The translations under genes and the position numbers were made by a program. Below are positions 1 through 8,012 of a stretch of 64,000 nucleotides of DNA, one piece after another. The DNA is from JAPLJU01 sp036725345 (lineage in GTDB: Bacteria > Desulfobacterota > Syntrophia > Syntrophales > UBA2192): the NCBI GenBank assembly GCA_036725345.1, contig DAIMEJ010000014.1, positions 1 through 64,000 of the forward strand. The letters are read 5' to 3'. The notes under the pieces were generated by a model, which was given only the letters and a program-made list of their open reading frames with translations, searched no databases and had not been told where the DNA came from. How positions within the stretch are numbered: the first letter of the stretch is position 1; each line of letters begins with the position of its first letter.

Positions 1-151
1 TCACTTCTTTGTGAAAGCGCTCCAGGGCTACATCAACGCTGACATCGATTTCCCTTGCTGTGGCGGCATACAAGTTTTGTGCAGAAAGAATGGCTAAGAT
101 CATCATCACGACTCCAGCGAGAATAATCCTCCGTGTAGCCTGTTTTCTCAT
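1..151 (-). CDS. SYLF (YSC84-like) lipid-binding secreted protein, N-terminal part
   Basis: Reading leftwards from an ATG at 151 gives 50 codons that run off the window edge. The start has a GGAG ribosome site eight bases upstream. Residues 1-29 form a signal peptide (MRKQATRR, then a hydrophobic core, ending near LYAAT). The mature N-terminus AREIDVSVDVALERFHKEV is the usual opening of bacterial SYLF/YSC84 proteins, which bind phospholipid and are exported. The catalytic or lipid-binding body lies outside the window, so the family call rests on about 20 residues. It sits upstream of, and points away from, the ChaB and cold-shock genes on the same strand, so it may be the last gene of a stress cluster. 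Confidence 0.65.
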   Translation of the reverse strand, partial: MRKQATRRIILAGVVMMILAILSAQNLYAATAREIDVSVDVALERFHKEV

Positions 152-265
152 TTCCTGTCTCCTTTCTTATTAGGTGGTTCTGATTTATAGTCTGTATTGG
201 ATGTTTCATTAGAGGTCCAAACAGCATAATTTGATGGGGACGAAGAATGTGCTGATCTTGTCCTC

Positions 266-511
266 CTACTTTCCCTTACCACGTTCTGCACCCATTCCTT
301 TTTCGCGTGCTGGAGACTCAGGACGTGGTTTATCCCTATATTGCTGTTGCCTCTGAGGTTGATGTTTTTGCTGCATCTGAGGTTGTCTTGGTTGCTCTTG
401 TCTCTGTTGTCTTTGAAATTGCTGATGCTGTTGTACTTCCGGTCTGGAATAGTACATCCCCTGTCTCTGCTTTCTCAATACCTGTTGTTGTCTCTGTGGT
501 TTGGCTCGATA
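266..511 (-). other. Gln/Arg-rich open frame in phase with ChaB, after its stop codon
   Basis: The reading frame of the ChaB gene continues beyond its TAA (512-514) for 81 sense codons to a stop at 266. The translation is extremely rich in Gln, Arg and Pro. An internal ATG at 457 could start a free 63-residue peptide, but the purine run before it sits too close to be a convincing ribosome site. The DNA is a low-complexity mix of CAG/CAA/AGA-like triplets, and other frames here are also open, so an open frame is weak evidence of coding. It may be a disordered tail cut off by a nonsense mutation, a readthrough extension, or noncoding repeat. Confidence 0.25.
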
Positions 512-745
512 TTACCTTCGGCTTTTCTTGACCCAACTGTCCCCGATCTTTTCGTATACCTTCTTGACAGCTGCCCAAGCGACCCGGCGGGCCGTCTCCT
601 CCTGGGAGGTGCCCTTTCTCCTCTTCGCGGGGTCTGAATATGCTTCCCAGGCGTGGTTGAATGCGTCCTTATAGATTTCCCTTGCATGGTCCGGCAGATT
701 ATTTTTCACTGGCTCGGGCAATTCGGCGATTGTTCTGTACGGCAT
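512..745 (-). CDS. chaB: ChaB family protein
   Basis: A 77-residue ChaB-like protein. ChaB was first described as a regulator of the ChaA cation antiporter and is common as a small stress-associated protein, but its biochemical role is unsettled. The diagnostic start MPYRTIAELPEPVKNNLP is present, followed by the helix DHAREIYKDAFNHAWEAY and the conserved AWAAVKKVYEK segment. The start at 745 is chosen over the longer frame (to 817) because an AAAGGAGA ribosome site lies eight bases upstream and the family begins at MPYR. The cold-shock gene lies upstream on the same strand. The frame stays open after the stop (see 266-511). Confidence 0.9.
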   Translation of the reverse strand: MPYRTIAELPEPVKNNLPDHAREIYKDAFNHAWEAYSDPAKRRKGTSQEETARRVAWAAVKKVYEKIGDSWVKKSRR

Positions 746-853
746 GACTCCATCTCCTTTTACTAATTTCTCTGATTCATGTCTTTTACCTGGAAAGACA
801 CAATCGGCTTCCCACACTTAAGGATTAATGCCTACCCCAAGAATGTAGGCGGA

Positions 854-1072
854 TCACTCCACTCTGTCATTTTCCAGGACATTTACTTGGTTTGCCGTCA
901 GCCCATCCTGACTCTCCAAGGCTTCCACGCACACTTTCGATCCTGCTTGAATTAAACTCGGGTCTAATCCCTTGACGACGGTCTTGAGAAACAATACATT
1001 TTCCCCGTCGTCGGTTTGGATGAACCCAGCCCCTAGTGTCCTGTTGAACCATCTTACAATACCTTTTGACAC
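854..1072 (-). CDS. Divergent cold-shock domain protein
   Basis: A 72-residue single cold-shock domain, the usual CspA length. It starts SKGIVRWFN and keeps the RNP1-like strand as LGAGFIQ and RNP2 as VLFL. Cold-shock domains bind single-stranded RNA or DNA and act as RNA chaperones. RNP1 is normally KGFGFI and RNP2 VFVH, so two of the nucleic-acid-stacking aromatics are replaced (GAGFI and LFL) and binding may be altered. The GTG start at 1072 has a GGAGG site exactly eight bases upstream; the longer GTG at 1099 has none. Confidence 0.82.
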   Translation of the reverse strand: MSKGIVRWFNRTLGAGFIQTDDGENVLFLKTVVKGLDPSLIQAGSKVCVEALESQDGLTANQVNVLENDRVE

Positions 1073-1885
1073 AGCCCGAACCTCCGAAATGATAGACACT
1101 GATTAGATTGAATTACCTCATCCGCCAGTAGGAGGGGGAAGCTGATGAGATGATGAAGAAGATATTAAATGACATTGTATGGTTTCGAATGGAATTATCT
1201 ATCCGGCATAGGCAGATTTTATCATTCTAAAAACCTTAGTTAGATATATTCCTGATTTTACAAGAGAGAAAAAAGTTGCGGTTTTTTGATTAGTTCCGAT
1301 TGAAATATTGCATAGGCAGGCTGCATTAGGAAAACTACATTACAGGAAGGAAGGGGTGGTCTGACCAGAATTTTTGGCCAATAGCACATCAAGCGCACGT
1401 TACACCTACAAAGTATGGAGATAAATCAACGGCAAGGAATAACGATTTCTATTTGAATGAGAGAATAACGCCAAGGTCATCGGGGCTGTTGGGCAACAGT
1501 CAAGACCTTTGCCGCCGTTTGAGACCCCACCTGCAAATCACGAGTCACTGTGAATGACTTACGGAGACTCCTGGGTGATATCGAATTAAGTCTTGACTCC
1601 TGATATTATTTGGTTTAGAAATGCCCCGCCGTGATCGAAGCACGGTTTGGGAAACAACCCGCCGCGATTTGACCACCATTCTTAGCCGTCCTTCGAGTTC
1701 ATCCTTGAGAACATTCGAGAATGTGCTCGTGGCGGCCACGCCGGATCACATCCGATCGGGAAAAATTAAACTCGGCCTCGGCAAGCGTTTGGCGATCAAG
1801 CGCAGGTAAGTGCGGTTGTCAGGAAAAACGACCGCCTGATCTGAATTCATTATGAATTCTTTTAAGAAAGGTTGAACAGCGAACA
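1073..1885. other. Long AT-rich intergenic region
   Basis: About 810 bases without a convincing gene. The left part is the promoter side of the cold-shock gene. The middle holds the first copy of the 72-bp repeat (1340-1411). Short open frames at 1545-1739 (-) and 1621-1809 (+) overlap each other, lack ribosome sites and resemble nothing I recognise. The right end leads to the GTPase gene at 1886. Confidence 0.5.
1340..1411 (+). repeat. 72-bp dispersed direct repeat, copy 1
   Basis: Nearly identical to 6040-6111: I count one difference in 72 bases (A at 1348, G at 6048). The shared core includes CTGACCAGAATTTTTGGCCA. Both copies are in the same orientation and about 4.7 kb apart. Neither lies in a gene and neither is a tRNA. 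Flanking bases diverge at once on both sides, so the unit ends are sharp. Confidence 0.85.
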
Positions 1886-2947
1886 ATGTACATTTCTATC
1901 ATAGGAACCATGGCATCGGGCAAGACCACCCTTTTCAAGGCGCTCTCGGGTATCAACGGCAATAGCAACGGTGGCAGCAACGGTCAACCCACGGCCAGCA
2001 TCGAGGTGCCCGATGAACGGATAGATGCTCTGACGAAGATTTTCAATCCTAAAAAAGCAACATACTCGCACATAGAAGTATCCGACACCGTCGCGATCCG
2101 CGAAGGGAGAGTGAAGAACGAGACGCTGGACGCGAAGTCCCTCCAGCAGATCCGTCGAAGCGATGCCGTTCTGCTGATCCTGCGCCATTTCGATAACGGA
2201 CATCAGGCGGACCCCGTGGGCGACTTCCGGCGAGTACAGAGCGAGTTCATTCTGGCAGACATGGTTCAGGTCGAAGGCCGTCTCGCGCGCCTTCGCAAGC
2301 TCAACGCGATCAAGCCCAACGTGCAGCTCCAGCAGGAGCAAGCCTTGCTTGAGCAGTGCCTTGCGCACCTCGAGTCCGAAAAGCCCCTTGCCACATTGAG
2401 CCTTTCCTGCGAGGACGACAAAAAACTCCGTGGTTTTCTCTTTCTGTCCCGCAAGCCGATGATGATCGTCATCAACTGCGTCGAGGAGAGATTGGCTGAC
2501 ACGGAGAACATCGCTTCGCAGTTGAGAAAAAGGCTTCCCGGTCACATCCCGGTGCTGGCCGCCTGTGGCCAGTTGGAGGCCGAGCTTGCCACGATGTCGC
2601 CTGAAGAGCAGCAGCAGTTCATGGCCGAATATGGAATCGAGGAATCCTTGCGCGGCCGGATCATCCGTCTAGCCTATGAGACGCTGGGGCTCATCTCCTT
2701 CCTGACCGTCGGGGAGGATGAGTGCCGTGCCTGGCCCATCCGCAAGGGGGTGAGTGCGCAGGAGGCCGCCGCGACCATTCATACTGATCTGTCGCAGAAG
2801 TTCATTCGGGCCGAAACCGTCTCCTATGAGGACTTTATCCGGTTGAATGGCTTTTCGGGCTGCAGGAAGGCGGGTGTCTGGCGGCTGGAGGGAAAGACAT
2901 ACGTCGTCAAGGACGGAGACATCATATCGATCCGGGCGAGCAATTAA
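1886..2947 (+). CDS. YchF/OLA1-like P-loop GTPase, divergent paralogue
   Basis: 353 residues, close to the roughly 363 of YchF. The N-terminus has a P-loop GTMASGKTTLFKAL (residues 7-20) in place of the canonical YchF GLPNVGKS, then ASIEVPDERID, the YchF-like segment that follows the switch region. MIVINCVEE fits the altered G4 motif of YchF, which prefers ATP over GTP. The C-terminal 90 residues (LISFLTVGEDECRAWPIRKG through VKDGDIISI) are a YchF-type TGS domain. YchF proteins bind ribosomes and act in stress responses. The GKT-type loop and shortened middle suggest a paralogue, not the housekeeping copy. It stands alone in an AT-rich region. A weak AAGG site precedes the ATG. Confidence 0.8.
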   Translation: MYISIIGTMASGKTTLFKALSGINGNSNGGSNGQPTASIEVPDERIDALTKIFNPKKATYSHIEVSDTVAIREGRVKNETLDAKSLQQIRRSDAVLLILRHFDNGHQADPVGDFRRVQSEFILADMVQVEGRLARLRKLNAIKPNVQLQQEQALLEQCLAHLESEKPLATLSLSCEDDKKLRGFLFLSRKPMMIVINCVEERLADTENIASQLRKRLPGHIPVLAACGQLEAELATMSPEEQQQFMAEYGIEESLRGRIIRLAYETLGLISFLTVGEDECRAWPIRKGVSAQEAAATIHTDLSQKFIRAETVSYEDFIRLNGFSGCRKAGVWRLEGKTYVVKDGDIISIRASN

Positions 2948-3101
2948 GACCAGGACCTTCCCCAGTGGGCACAGAAAAGGGCACAGAGGGTCAGGTCTAT
3001 TTTCTTGACATGATGCTTTGCTGAGCTGATGTCCATTTCTGTCAACAGACAGGACTTGCTGAGAAAAGAATAAACAGGGACACATCTGAAAATTCAATAT
3101 T

Positions 3102-3131
3102 GGCCGGGTTCGAGTCCGCGAGGGCGCACCA
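3102..3131 (+). other. tRNA 3'-end fragment (possible att site)
   Basis: The sequence GGTTCGAGTCCGCGAGGGCG then CACCA has a T-loop (TTCGAGT), the 3' half of a T-stem, an AGGGCGC acceptor strand and an encoded CCA. The matching 5' acceptor strand (GCGCCCT) is not found upstream and the 5' half of the T-stem pairs poorly, so this is only the last 28-30 bases of a tRNA. Integrases of tyrosine-recombinase elements commonly duplicate exactly this part of a tRNA. A terminator and a TGGCTAA direct repeat follow, as they often do at such att sites. No integrase is seen within the window. Confidence 0.6.
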
Positions 3132-3140
3132 GTAAAATCA

Positions 3141-3177
3141 GGGGGTTATCCTAAAATGGATAACTCCTTTTATTGTT
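3141..3177 (+). terminator. Rho-independent terminator after tRNA remnant
   Basis: GGGGTTATCC pairs with GGATAACTCC across a TAAAAT loop (one G-T pair) and is followed by a T-rich run. Its position ten bases after the CCA is what a tRNA gene terminator would have, so it was probably carried with the tRNA fragment. Confidence 0.7.
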
Positions 3178-3385
3178 TTGGCTAAGTGGTGGCTAACGAG
3201 GGGGACTATGTCTTTCACCTACACATTTCATACATTGCGTTCCGTCCAAAATGAACATTAACGACAGAAATGATGTAAAAGGCGGGAATATAAATGTCTG
3301 CTTTTATGTGCTAAAGTAATTGCAGTCTTTTTCGTAAAAATATCTATCTTCCATTTTTTGTTCCAACAGGGGATGTCTGTACCCA

Positions 3386-3940
3386 TTAATTCTTTCGCTT
3401 GGCTTCAATTTGTTGTTTCAACAATTTTATTATGGGTCCGTCTGAACGCCAAGGCCAACAGGAGTTCTCTACCATCCTAATTATATCCAATTTTGACATA
3501 AGGGGACCTTGTTGTATGTAAGCAATTTGTCCCTGTATGGTTGAAGTAGCCATTTGTGTTAAAAGCTCAACTATATGTGTGCACCCTTTACTCCCCCCAA
3601 TCAGCGCCTTTATCTTTGACGTAAATCCACGTGTAATTCTCAATCCCTTGATAAGGTTCATGCTGTTAATTATTTCCCTGCAATGGTCATCTGGAACAAC
3701 AGGCATTTTTACATGCAGGTCTTCAATATCAAGGGTTTTCTTATTAACCAGCAGATATACTGTCATATGATGCATTAATCCAGGCTGTCTTCTTTCGCCT
3801 GTTTCCAAATGGTATTCCTGAAATCTATGGTCTTTAAGATAACCATCAACGGCTAATCTCTGTTCATCGTATTCGTAAGTATTTATCTCGACTGTTCTCG
3901 TGTGATATTTCTTACCTTTCGGTTTTCCGAATAGACTCAT
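3386..3940 (-). CDS. DUF2889 domain protein
   Basis: 184 residues. The pattern is that of DUF2889: an N-terminal strand pair (RTVEINTYEYDEQRLAVDGYL), HMTVYLLVNKKTLDIEDLHVKMP, a PDDHC segment, a central LRITRGF and the conserved GSKGCTHIVELLTQMA. The function of this family is unknown; it is frequent in Deltaproteobacteria. The start at 3940 is chosen because AGGGGG lies nine bases upstream; the frame could be read from 3964 but without a site. The gene has lower GC than the genes after 6.2 kb and has no close neighbour on its strand. Confidence 0.75.
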   Translation of the reverse strand: MSLFGKPKGKKYHTRTVEINTYEYDEQRLAVDGYLKDHRFQEYHLETGERRQPGLMHHMTVYLLVNKKTLDIEDLHVKMPVVPDDHCREIINSMNLIKGLRITRGFTSKIKALIGGSKGCTHIVELLTQMATSTIQGQIAYIQQGPLMSKLDIIRMVENSCWPWRSDGPIIKLLKQQIEAKRKN

Positions 3941-4298
3941 TTCACTTTTCCCCCTACGCCTCATGTTTTATGACAGAGAAATATAGAAGACTCGGTACCT
4001 CGGTGCAAGCTCAAACTATAAAATTACCATTGGAAGAAGATACAGTAGCCGGGGATAGTCAGAGAAGCAACACGAGAGGGAAGATTCTCGATCGGATGCA
4101 TGCGTAAGCATTTGTAGCTAATCGATAGGAAAGCAGGGTCTGTTGGCTCTGCCTTTTATTTTTAGCGATTATAGATTGTAATCTTATGTTTTTTGACAGA
4201 GTCCTATTTTGAGGAGTACAGGAAGTAGTGCTGGCGATGGAGCGCAGTGGAATTGCCAGTCCGAGTTGATGCGGTTGTTAGAGCAACTTTAGATACGG
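3941..4298. other. Intergenic region
   Basis: AT-rich stretch between the DUF2889 gene and the 3' end of the lipoprotein pair. It is the promoter side of the former. A pyrimidine-rich stretch near 4140-4210 follows no clear hairpin. No gene is supported. Confidence 0.4.
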
Positions 4299-4787
4299 TT
4301 AGTAATTGATAACGATATAACTGATCGCATTTTCGTCCGCCTTAAGTACCTTTAAACGAAAATCCTTTACAAGGATGGTGTCTGATTCTGAAAGATCAAA
4401 CGTCAGGCTTTCTTGTTGTTCCGGAATGGCGATGCCCGCGCGAAACACCCGGGAGGTCAGTTTGATTGTCGACCCCGAACTTCCCTGGTAGATCAGTTCC
4501 GTTCTTTTGTAATCATCTGAGTATTTGGTTCCAATGGTCTCCCAGCCGTCAGGGGAGTTTAAAACTCCAACCCATCTCCTTTTTATTTCGATGTTTCCAT
4601 CCTCGCGTATCAACATGGGGGTACCGACTTCAGCCGTGGCCTGCTTTCCTATTTCGTGAGATCGATACGTCTTGGTTTCAAGGGCCGTTGAAGCACAGCC
4701 GGAAAAAAGTGTTGCCAAAGCGCCAATAAATACAAGCCGTAGCCATATGTTGATGCGATTAACCGTTTTACATCTACTCATAACCAT
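4299..4787 (-). CDS. Hypothetical lipoprotein
   Basis: 162 residues with a type II signal peptide: basic start, hydrophobic stretch, and lipobox LFSGC, giving a lipidated Cys near residue 31. The mature part is mostly predicted strand with no family I recognise. The ATG at 4787 has GGAGGAG upstream. It follows the 4818-5765 lipoprotein by 30 bases on the same strand, so the two are probably cotranscribed and may work together in the envelope. Confidence 0.75.
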   Translation of the reverse strand: MVMSRCKTVNRINIWLRLVFIGALATLFSGCASTALETKTYRSHEIGKQATAEVGTPMLIREDGNIEIKRRWVGVLNSPDGWETIGTKYSDDYKRTELIYQGSSGSTIKLTSRVFRAGIAIPEQQESLTFDLSESDTILVKDFRLKVLKADENAISYIVINY

Positions 4788-4817
4788 GTCTTTCTCCTCC
4801 GTTAACTTGCCATTCTG

Positions 4818-5765
4818 TTATTTTCCCCCTTTTTTCACCATTTCAGGAGGGTATGCGACAAACTCTGACGTCCCCATCCTTATATAAAACGGCAATGGTT
4901 TTAGTGCCCCTTCGATGGCCCCGGCCCTTGTCACGGCCTTATTCATCCATATCCAGAACACGCCGGTCACTTTTTCGTTTTGCACCTGATTTTCCCACAC
5001 AACCTTGCCAAGCGACTTGGAAAACAATGTCGTTTTCAACACCACCTTCCTGACATCGAGTAAAACCGGGACAAATGCCTGCTCATCGATTACTTCGATT
5101 AACAACAGCAACTCCGTTTCATTGCCATACAACGTGGAACCTTCTTGGCTATTTTTTACAAGGTCTTGAACCGTGCCGGTGAAACGCACAGCGGGATCAA
5201 CTGGAGCGTAATACCCTTTATCTTCGAGAAACCACCTTGCGCCGGCGCGCAAGTCGCGATCTAGGACAGCGTAATCTTTCTCGTCCATATCGGATTTTCC
5301 GATCTGCACTGGTAATATTCCAACCCGTAAATCTGTCCGGTTCGCTTCCTGTTTTTGAGCCTCCTTCAAGACTTGTACTGCCAAGCCGCTGACATATTCG
5401 GCGCCGATATTCACCCCGCGGTATTCGCCATGATAGATACCAATAACGGCGTTGGCGCCTATGCCCATGGCCGGCTCTTTCAGCCCTTCAACCATATCTT
5501 TTGGAGGCGTGCTTTGGTAATTCAAATCACGTACCGCACCCAATCCTCCCCTTTTATAAGTCATAACCTTGCCCAAGACAGTGTATGGCGTGCCAATGGG
5601 TTCACCGTATTCATAAAAGGAGATATCTTGGGATCTGATTGCTGTCGGGGATCCCTGGGCTGTCTGTATGGAATAAGTTCGTATCGGGAACATTGATCCG
5701 CAGCCATAGAGCGATAAAAGTCCGATTACTATCAATATTATTAATACTCTCCTTGGGCTGTTCAT
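4818..5765 (-). CDS. Hypothetical lipoprotein, YbjQ-like N-terminal region
   Basis: 315 residues starting MNSPRRVLIILIVIG, with lipobox LYGC (Cys about residue 22). Residues 50-130 (IGTPYTVLGKV, then LKEPAMGIGANAVIGI) resemble the fold seen in YbjQ/DUF74-like and related outer-membrane lipoproteins. The C-terminal half (LRVGILPVQIGKSD onward) has no clear match. The start at 5765 has AAGGAG eight bases upstream; the longer frame to 5795 would begin inside that site. It is the first gene of a two-lipoprotein operon. Confidence 0.72.
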   Translation of the reverse strand: MNSPRRVLIILIVIGLLSLYGCGSMFPIRTYSIQTAQGSPTAIRSQDISFYEYGEPIGTPYTVLGKVMTYKRGGLGAVRDLNYQSTPPKDMVEGLKEPAMGIGANAVIGIYHGEYRGVNIGAEYVSGLAVQVLKEAQKQEANRTDLRVGILPVQIGKSDMDEKDYAVLDRDLRAGARWFLEDKGYYAPVDPAVRFTGTVQDLVKNSQEGSTLYGNETELLLLIEVIDEQAFVPVLLDVRKVVLKTTLFSKSLGKVVWENQVQNEKVTGVFWIWMNKAVTRAGAIEGALKPLPFYIRMGTSEFVAYPPEMVKKGGK

Positions 5766-6238
5766 TTTTTGTTCTCCTTCGCATTGCTCTAACAATTGAT
5801 ATACCCGCCGGGTTTTTTCCGATTATTTGCTTATCCTCTTACACTGTCCGTTCATGAATGAAAAGTTAAAATATCCTTTAAAATCAAATTCAAATTAACT
5901 TTTGTCACAGGTAATATGTGGTAATAAAGACTAAAAGCCCGGCGGGTAATTTATGGTAAATTTGTCCAGTGTATAGAAAACCGGAATTAACGAGTACCAT
6001 TTGAAACAGTGCATATCATTTAAAAATACAAATGCTCTCTTACAGGAGGGAAGGGGTGGTCTGACCAGAATTTTTGGCCAATAGCACATCAAGCGCACGT
6101 TACACCTACAAGCCCACACATCACCAAGATGAACCGATGTGGATATTTATGTTTGAAATAAACAGAAAGGCAGGGCCACTCCCGACCCCAAGAGGGAAGC
6201 TGATTGTCCGCTTGAATAAGATTGGCTCGACAGCCGGG
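5766..6238. other. Intergenic region with repeat copy 2
   Basis: Promoter side of the lipoprotein operon at its left end. The right half has the second 72-bp repeat (6040-6111), after which base composition shifts towards higher GC. No gene is supported here; overlapping short frames have no ribosome site. Confidence 0.5.
6040..6111 (+). repeat. 72-bp dispersed direct repeat, copy 2
   Basis: Same orientation as 1340-1411, differing at one base. It marks the right edge of the AT-rich block: sequence to its left is clearly AT-richer than the sequence that begins within about 150 bases to its right. Confidence 0.85.
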
Positions 6239-7492
6239 TCAGCGCCCGCTCTTTCGCAGGTAGACCTCGCGTGCCATCACCGCTGTGTCCGGGAACTCGC
6301 TGAACACACCGTCCACACCCAGCCGGAAGAACTGCAGGTACTCGACCTGCGGATCACCCCGATAGTCGGAAGCCAGACGCCTATTCTCATTGCGGAACGT
6401 GAAAACGTGCACAAATAACCCTCGCTTGTGGGCTTCGGCCACAAGTTTCGTCGGCGGTTGCGTCTCGGCGTCTCGCAGGTCCGCCTTGCTATCACCGTTG
6501 ACATCGACGAGTTTTCCGGCCGCATCGATGGAGCCCTTCACCGGCACGATGTAAGGTTTCCAGACGCCGATGCCATCTGCATAGGTCCTGATCTCGGCCA
6601 GGCCCGCCGGCGTTACCATGTCGGCAAAGAGGCGGTCGTCGCCGGATTTGCGCCAGTCATAGGGACGGTCAAAGGGGATCGCATAGGTGATCTTGCCCGT
6701 CTTCAAGTCGATGTCATCGCCGTCGACGAGCTGCACCATAAGCGTCTTCAACCCCTTGCCGCGCATCTCTTTCAGGCTGCCCGGCTCGAAGCTCTGCACG
6801 AACACGGGTGCGGACCGGCTGTTCCACCCCGCGGCGTTGAGCGCGGCGATCAGCTTGTCCTCCAGCGGGAGGCCCAGATCGCGGTGGTAGCTGGGGTTCT
6901 TGGTCTCAGGGTAGATGATGACCGTGCGGCCGAGTTTCGCACTCTGAGCTTTGGCCAGGTCGATAATCTCCTGCAGCGTCGCGATCCTGAACTTGCCGTT
7001 GTTTTCTTGGGGACGCTCGGGGTCCGTGATTATGGCCCCCAGTGTCTTGATCTCCGCCAGGGTGAAGTCGTGGGCAAACCAGCCTGCTTGCTTCTCGCCA
7101 TCCACCGGCCAATCCACACGCTTGCGGCCAGCGAATTCGGGCCTGGAAGCCACATCGGTGCTGGTGGCGAGGTTCGGGTCATGGCGTGCGATCAACACTC
7201 CGTCCTTTGTTGAGAGGAGGTCGGGCTCGATCACATCGGCGCCCTGATCGATCGCCAGCTGATAAGCCTCGAGCGTGTGCTCGGGCAGATAGCCCGACGC
7301 GCCGCGATGCCCGATGATCACCGGCGGCTTGCCGTCAAGTGTCGGCAAGGCTTTTTCGTCGCAAGCGGTGGTGGCGGCACCGGTCATCGCAAAAGCACTA
7401 GCCAAGCCAGCCGTGGAGAACACGGTCATCAGTGTAAGATACAGCACACAAAACAGCGCTGCCGAGACGAACATTCCCGAACAACGGGGCAC
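6239..7492 (-). CDS. glpQ: Glycerophosphodiester phosphodiesterase, periplasmic
   Basis: 417 residues with an N-terminal signal peptide (hydrophobic core about residues 7-35). It then shows the GDPD signature IIGHRGASGYLPEHTLEAY, followed by GADVIEPDLLSTKDGVLIARHD, which supplies the Glu/Asp metal ligands and second catalytic His. GlpQ enzymes hydrolyse glycerophosphodiesters to glycerol-3-phosphate and an alcohol. The protein is longer than E. coli GlpQ (about 358), the extra residues lying in the loop with VNGDSKADLRD. That segment resembles a calcium-binding dockerin/EF-type loop. GTG start with AGGAGG five bases upstream. No transporter gene is adjacent. Confidence 0.9.
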   Translation of the reverse strand: MPRCSGMFVSAALFCVLYLTLMTVFSTAGLASAFAMTGAATTACDEKALPTLDGKPPVIIGHRGASGYLPEHTLEAYQLAIDQGADVIEPDLLSTKDGVLIARHDPNLATSTDVASRPEFAGRKRVDWPVDGEKQAGWFAHDFTLAEIKTLGAIITDPERPQENNGKFRIATLQEIIDLAKAQSAKLGRTVIIYPETKNPSYHRDLGLPLEDKLIAALNAAGWNSRSAPVFVQSFEPGSLKEMRGKGLKTLMVQLVDGDDIDLKTGKITYAIPFDRPYDWRKSGDDRLFADMVTPAGLAEIRTYADGIGVWKPYIVPVKGSIDAAGKLVDVNGDSKADLRDAETQPPTKLVAEAHKRGLFVHVFTFRNENRRLASDYRGDPQVEYLQFFRLGVDGVFSEFPDTAVMAREVYLRKSGR

Positions 7493-7920
7493 GGTGTCCT
7501 CCTGTTAGGTGCAAGAATATGATATTTTATAAAGGACCCATAACTTTATTTGAGAGTGTAACATACATCTTTTACAAAATAAGGGAAATGAAGAGTACAG
7601 GAAGGAGTCCATATCGGGTTTGACGCCAAATGCCAGGTCAAGCTCCTTACAGGGTTCTTGACTGGTTTTCGGGGTCTGGCTATGATTTGGAAGTTACGCG
7701 AAGGAGAGATGAGCGGAATAGTGAGATATGTGCCGAACGGGATGGGGCCTCCTGAATGCTCTTGCCGTGCTTCAAGTCTGCCCGGCAACAAAAAGGACTC
7801 AAGATTTCATTGATTTAGCCGATAGTGTTTACGAGAAAGGAGCATTGGGCAAAAAGAGCGGAATCCAGGTCAAAATTGTCTATTATTGCGATGATGTAGT
7901 TGGGTTTTCCAAGAGAGCCT
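7493..7920. other. Intergenic region before the riboswitch
   Basis: Roughly 430 bases. A frame at 7728-7922 (+) encodes 64 residues whose second half (DFIDLADSVYEKGALGKKSG) looks protein-like, but it lacks a ribosome site and its N-terminus is not credible; it may be the tail of a decayed gene. The promoter for the riboswitch transcript should lie in 7700-7920. Confidence 0.4.
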
Positions 7921-8012
7921 GATCAGGGCAAACCACGCCGAAAGGGTGGGGCGCAAAGCCGCTGGCCTAAGTCCGTCACGGCGGAGAGGGCGGCAGGGTT
8001 GCCGGGCGAGCA
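7921..8012 (+). ncRNA. Cyclic di-GMP-I (GEMM) riboswitch
   Basis: The consensus blocks of GEMM-I RNAs occur in order: CAGGGCAAACC, a short GAAA-capped stem (CACGCCGAAAGGGTGG), GGGCGCAAAGCC, GGCCTAA, a variable P3 arm (CCGTCACGG), and the closing GGCAGGGTTGCCGGGCG, the tetraloop-receptor side. The residue matching G20 of the V. cholerae Vc2 RNA is G, which in known examples favours c-di-GMP; A at that site marks the cGAMP subclass of Geobacter. About 50 bases downstream is the ATG of a small membrane protein. AACCTC (8015-8020) is exactly complementary to GAGGTT (8061-8066), which contains that gene's ribosome site, so translational control is likely. Confidence 0.93.

Larger units (their letters stand above)
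2948..3385. other. Intergenic region with integration-scar features
   Basis: Between the GTPase and the DUF2889 gene. It holds a tRNA-like 3' end (3102-3131), a terminator hairpin (3141-3177) and a direct repeat TGGCTAA (3179-3185 and 3190-3196). Around 2980-3090 is unclassified sequence containing GGGTCAGGTCTATTTTC and CAGGGACACATCTG, which resembles debris left at insertion-sequence edges, but I could not define an element. No gene is supported. Confidence 0.45.

Noticed and set aside
307..637. Plus-strand open frames of up to 98 codons across the ChaB tail
   Set aside because: They arise from low-complexity repeat DNA and run antisense to a real gene.
7728..7922. 64-codon plus frame before the riboswitch
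   Set aside because: No ribosome site and a non-coding-like first half; only the tail looks protein-like, so it may be a relic but cannot be supported.
7921..8012. Reading the GEMM riboswitch as the cGAMP subclass
   Set aside because: The selecting residue reads G (CAGGGC), which points to c-di-GMP; only binding data could overturn this.
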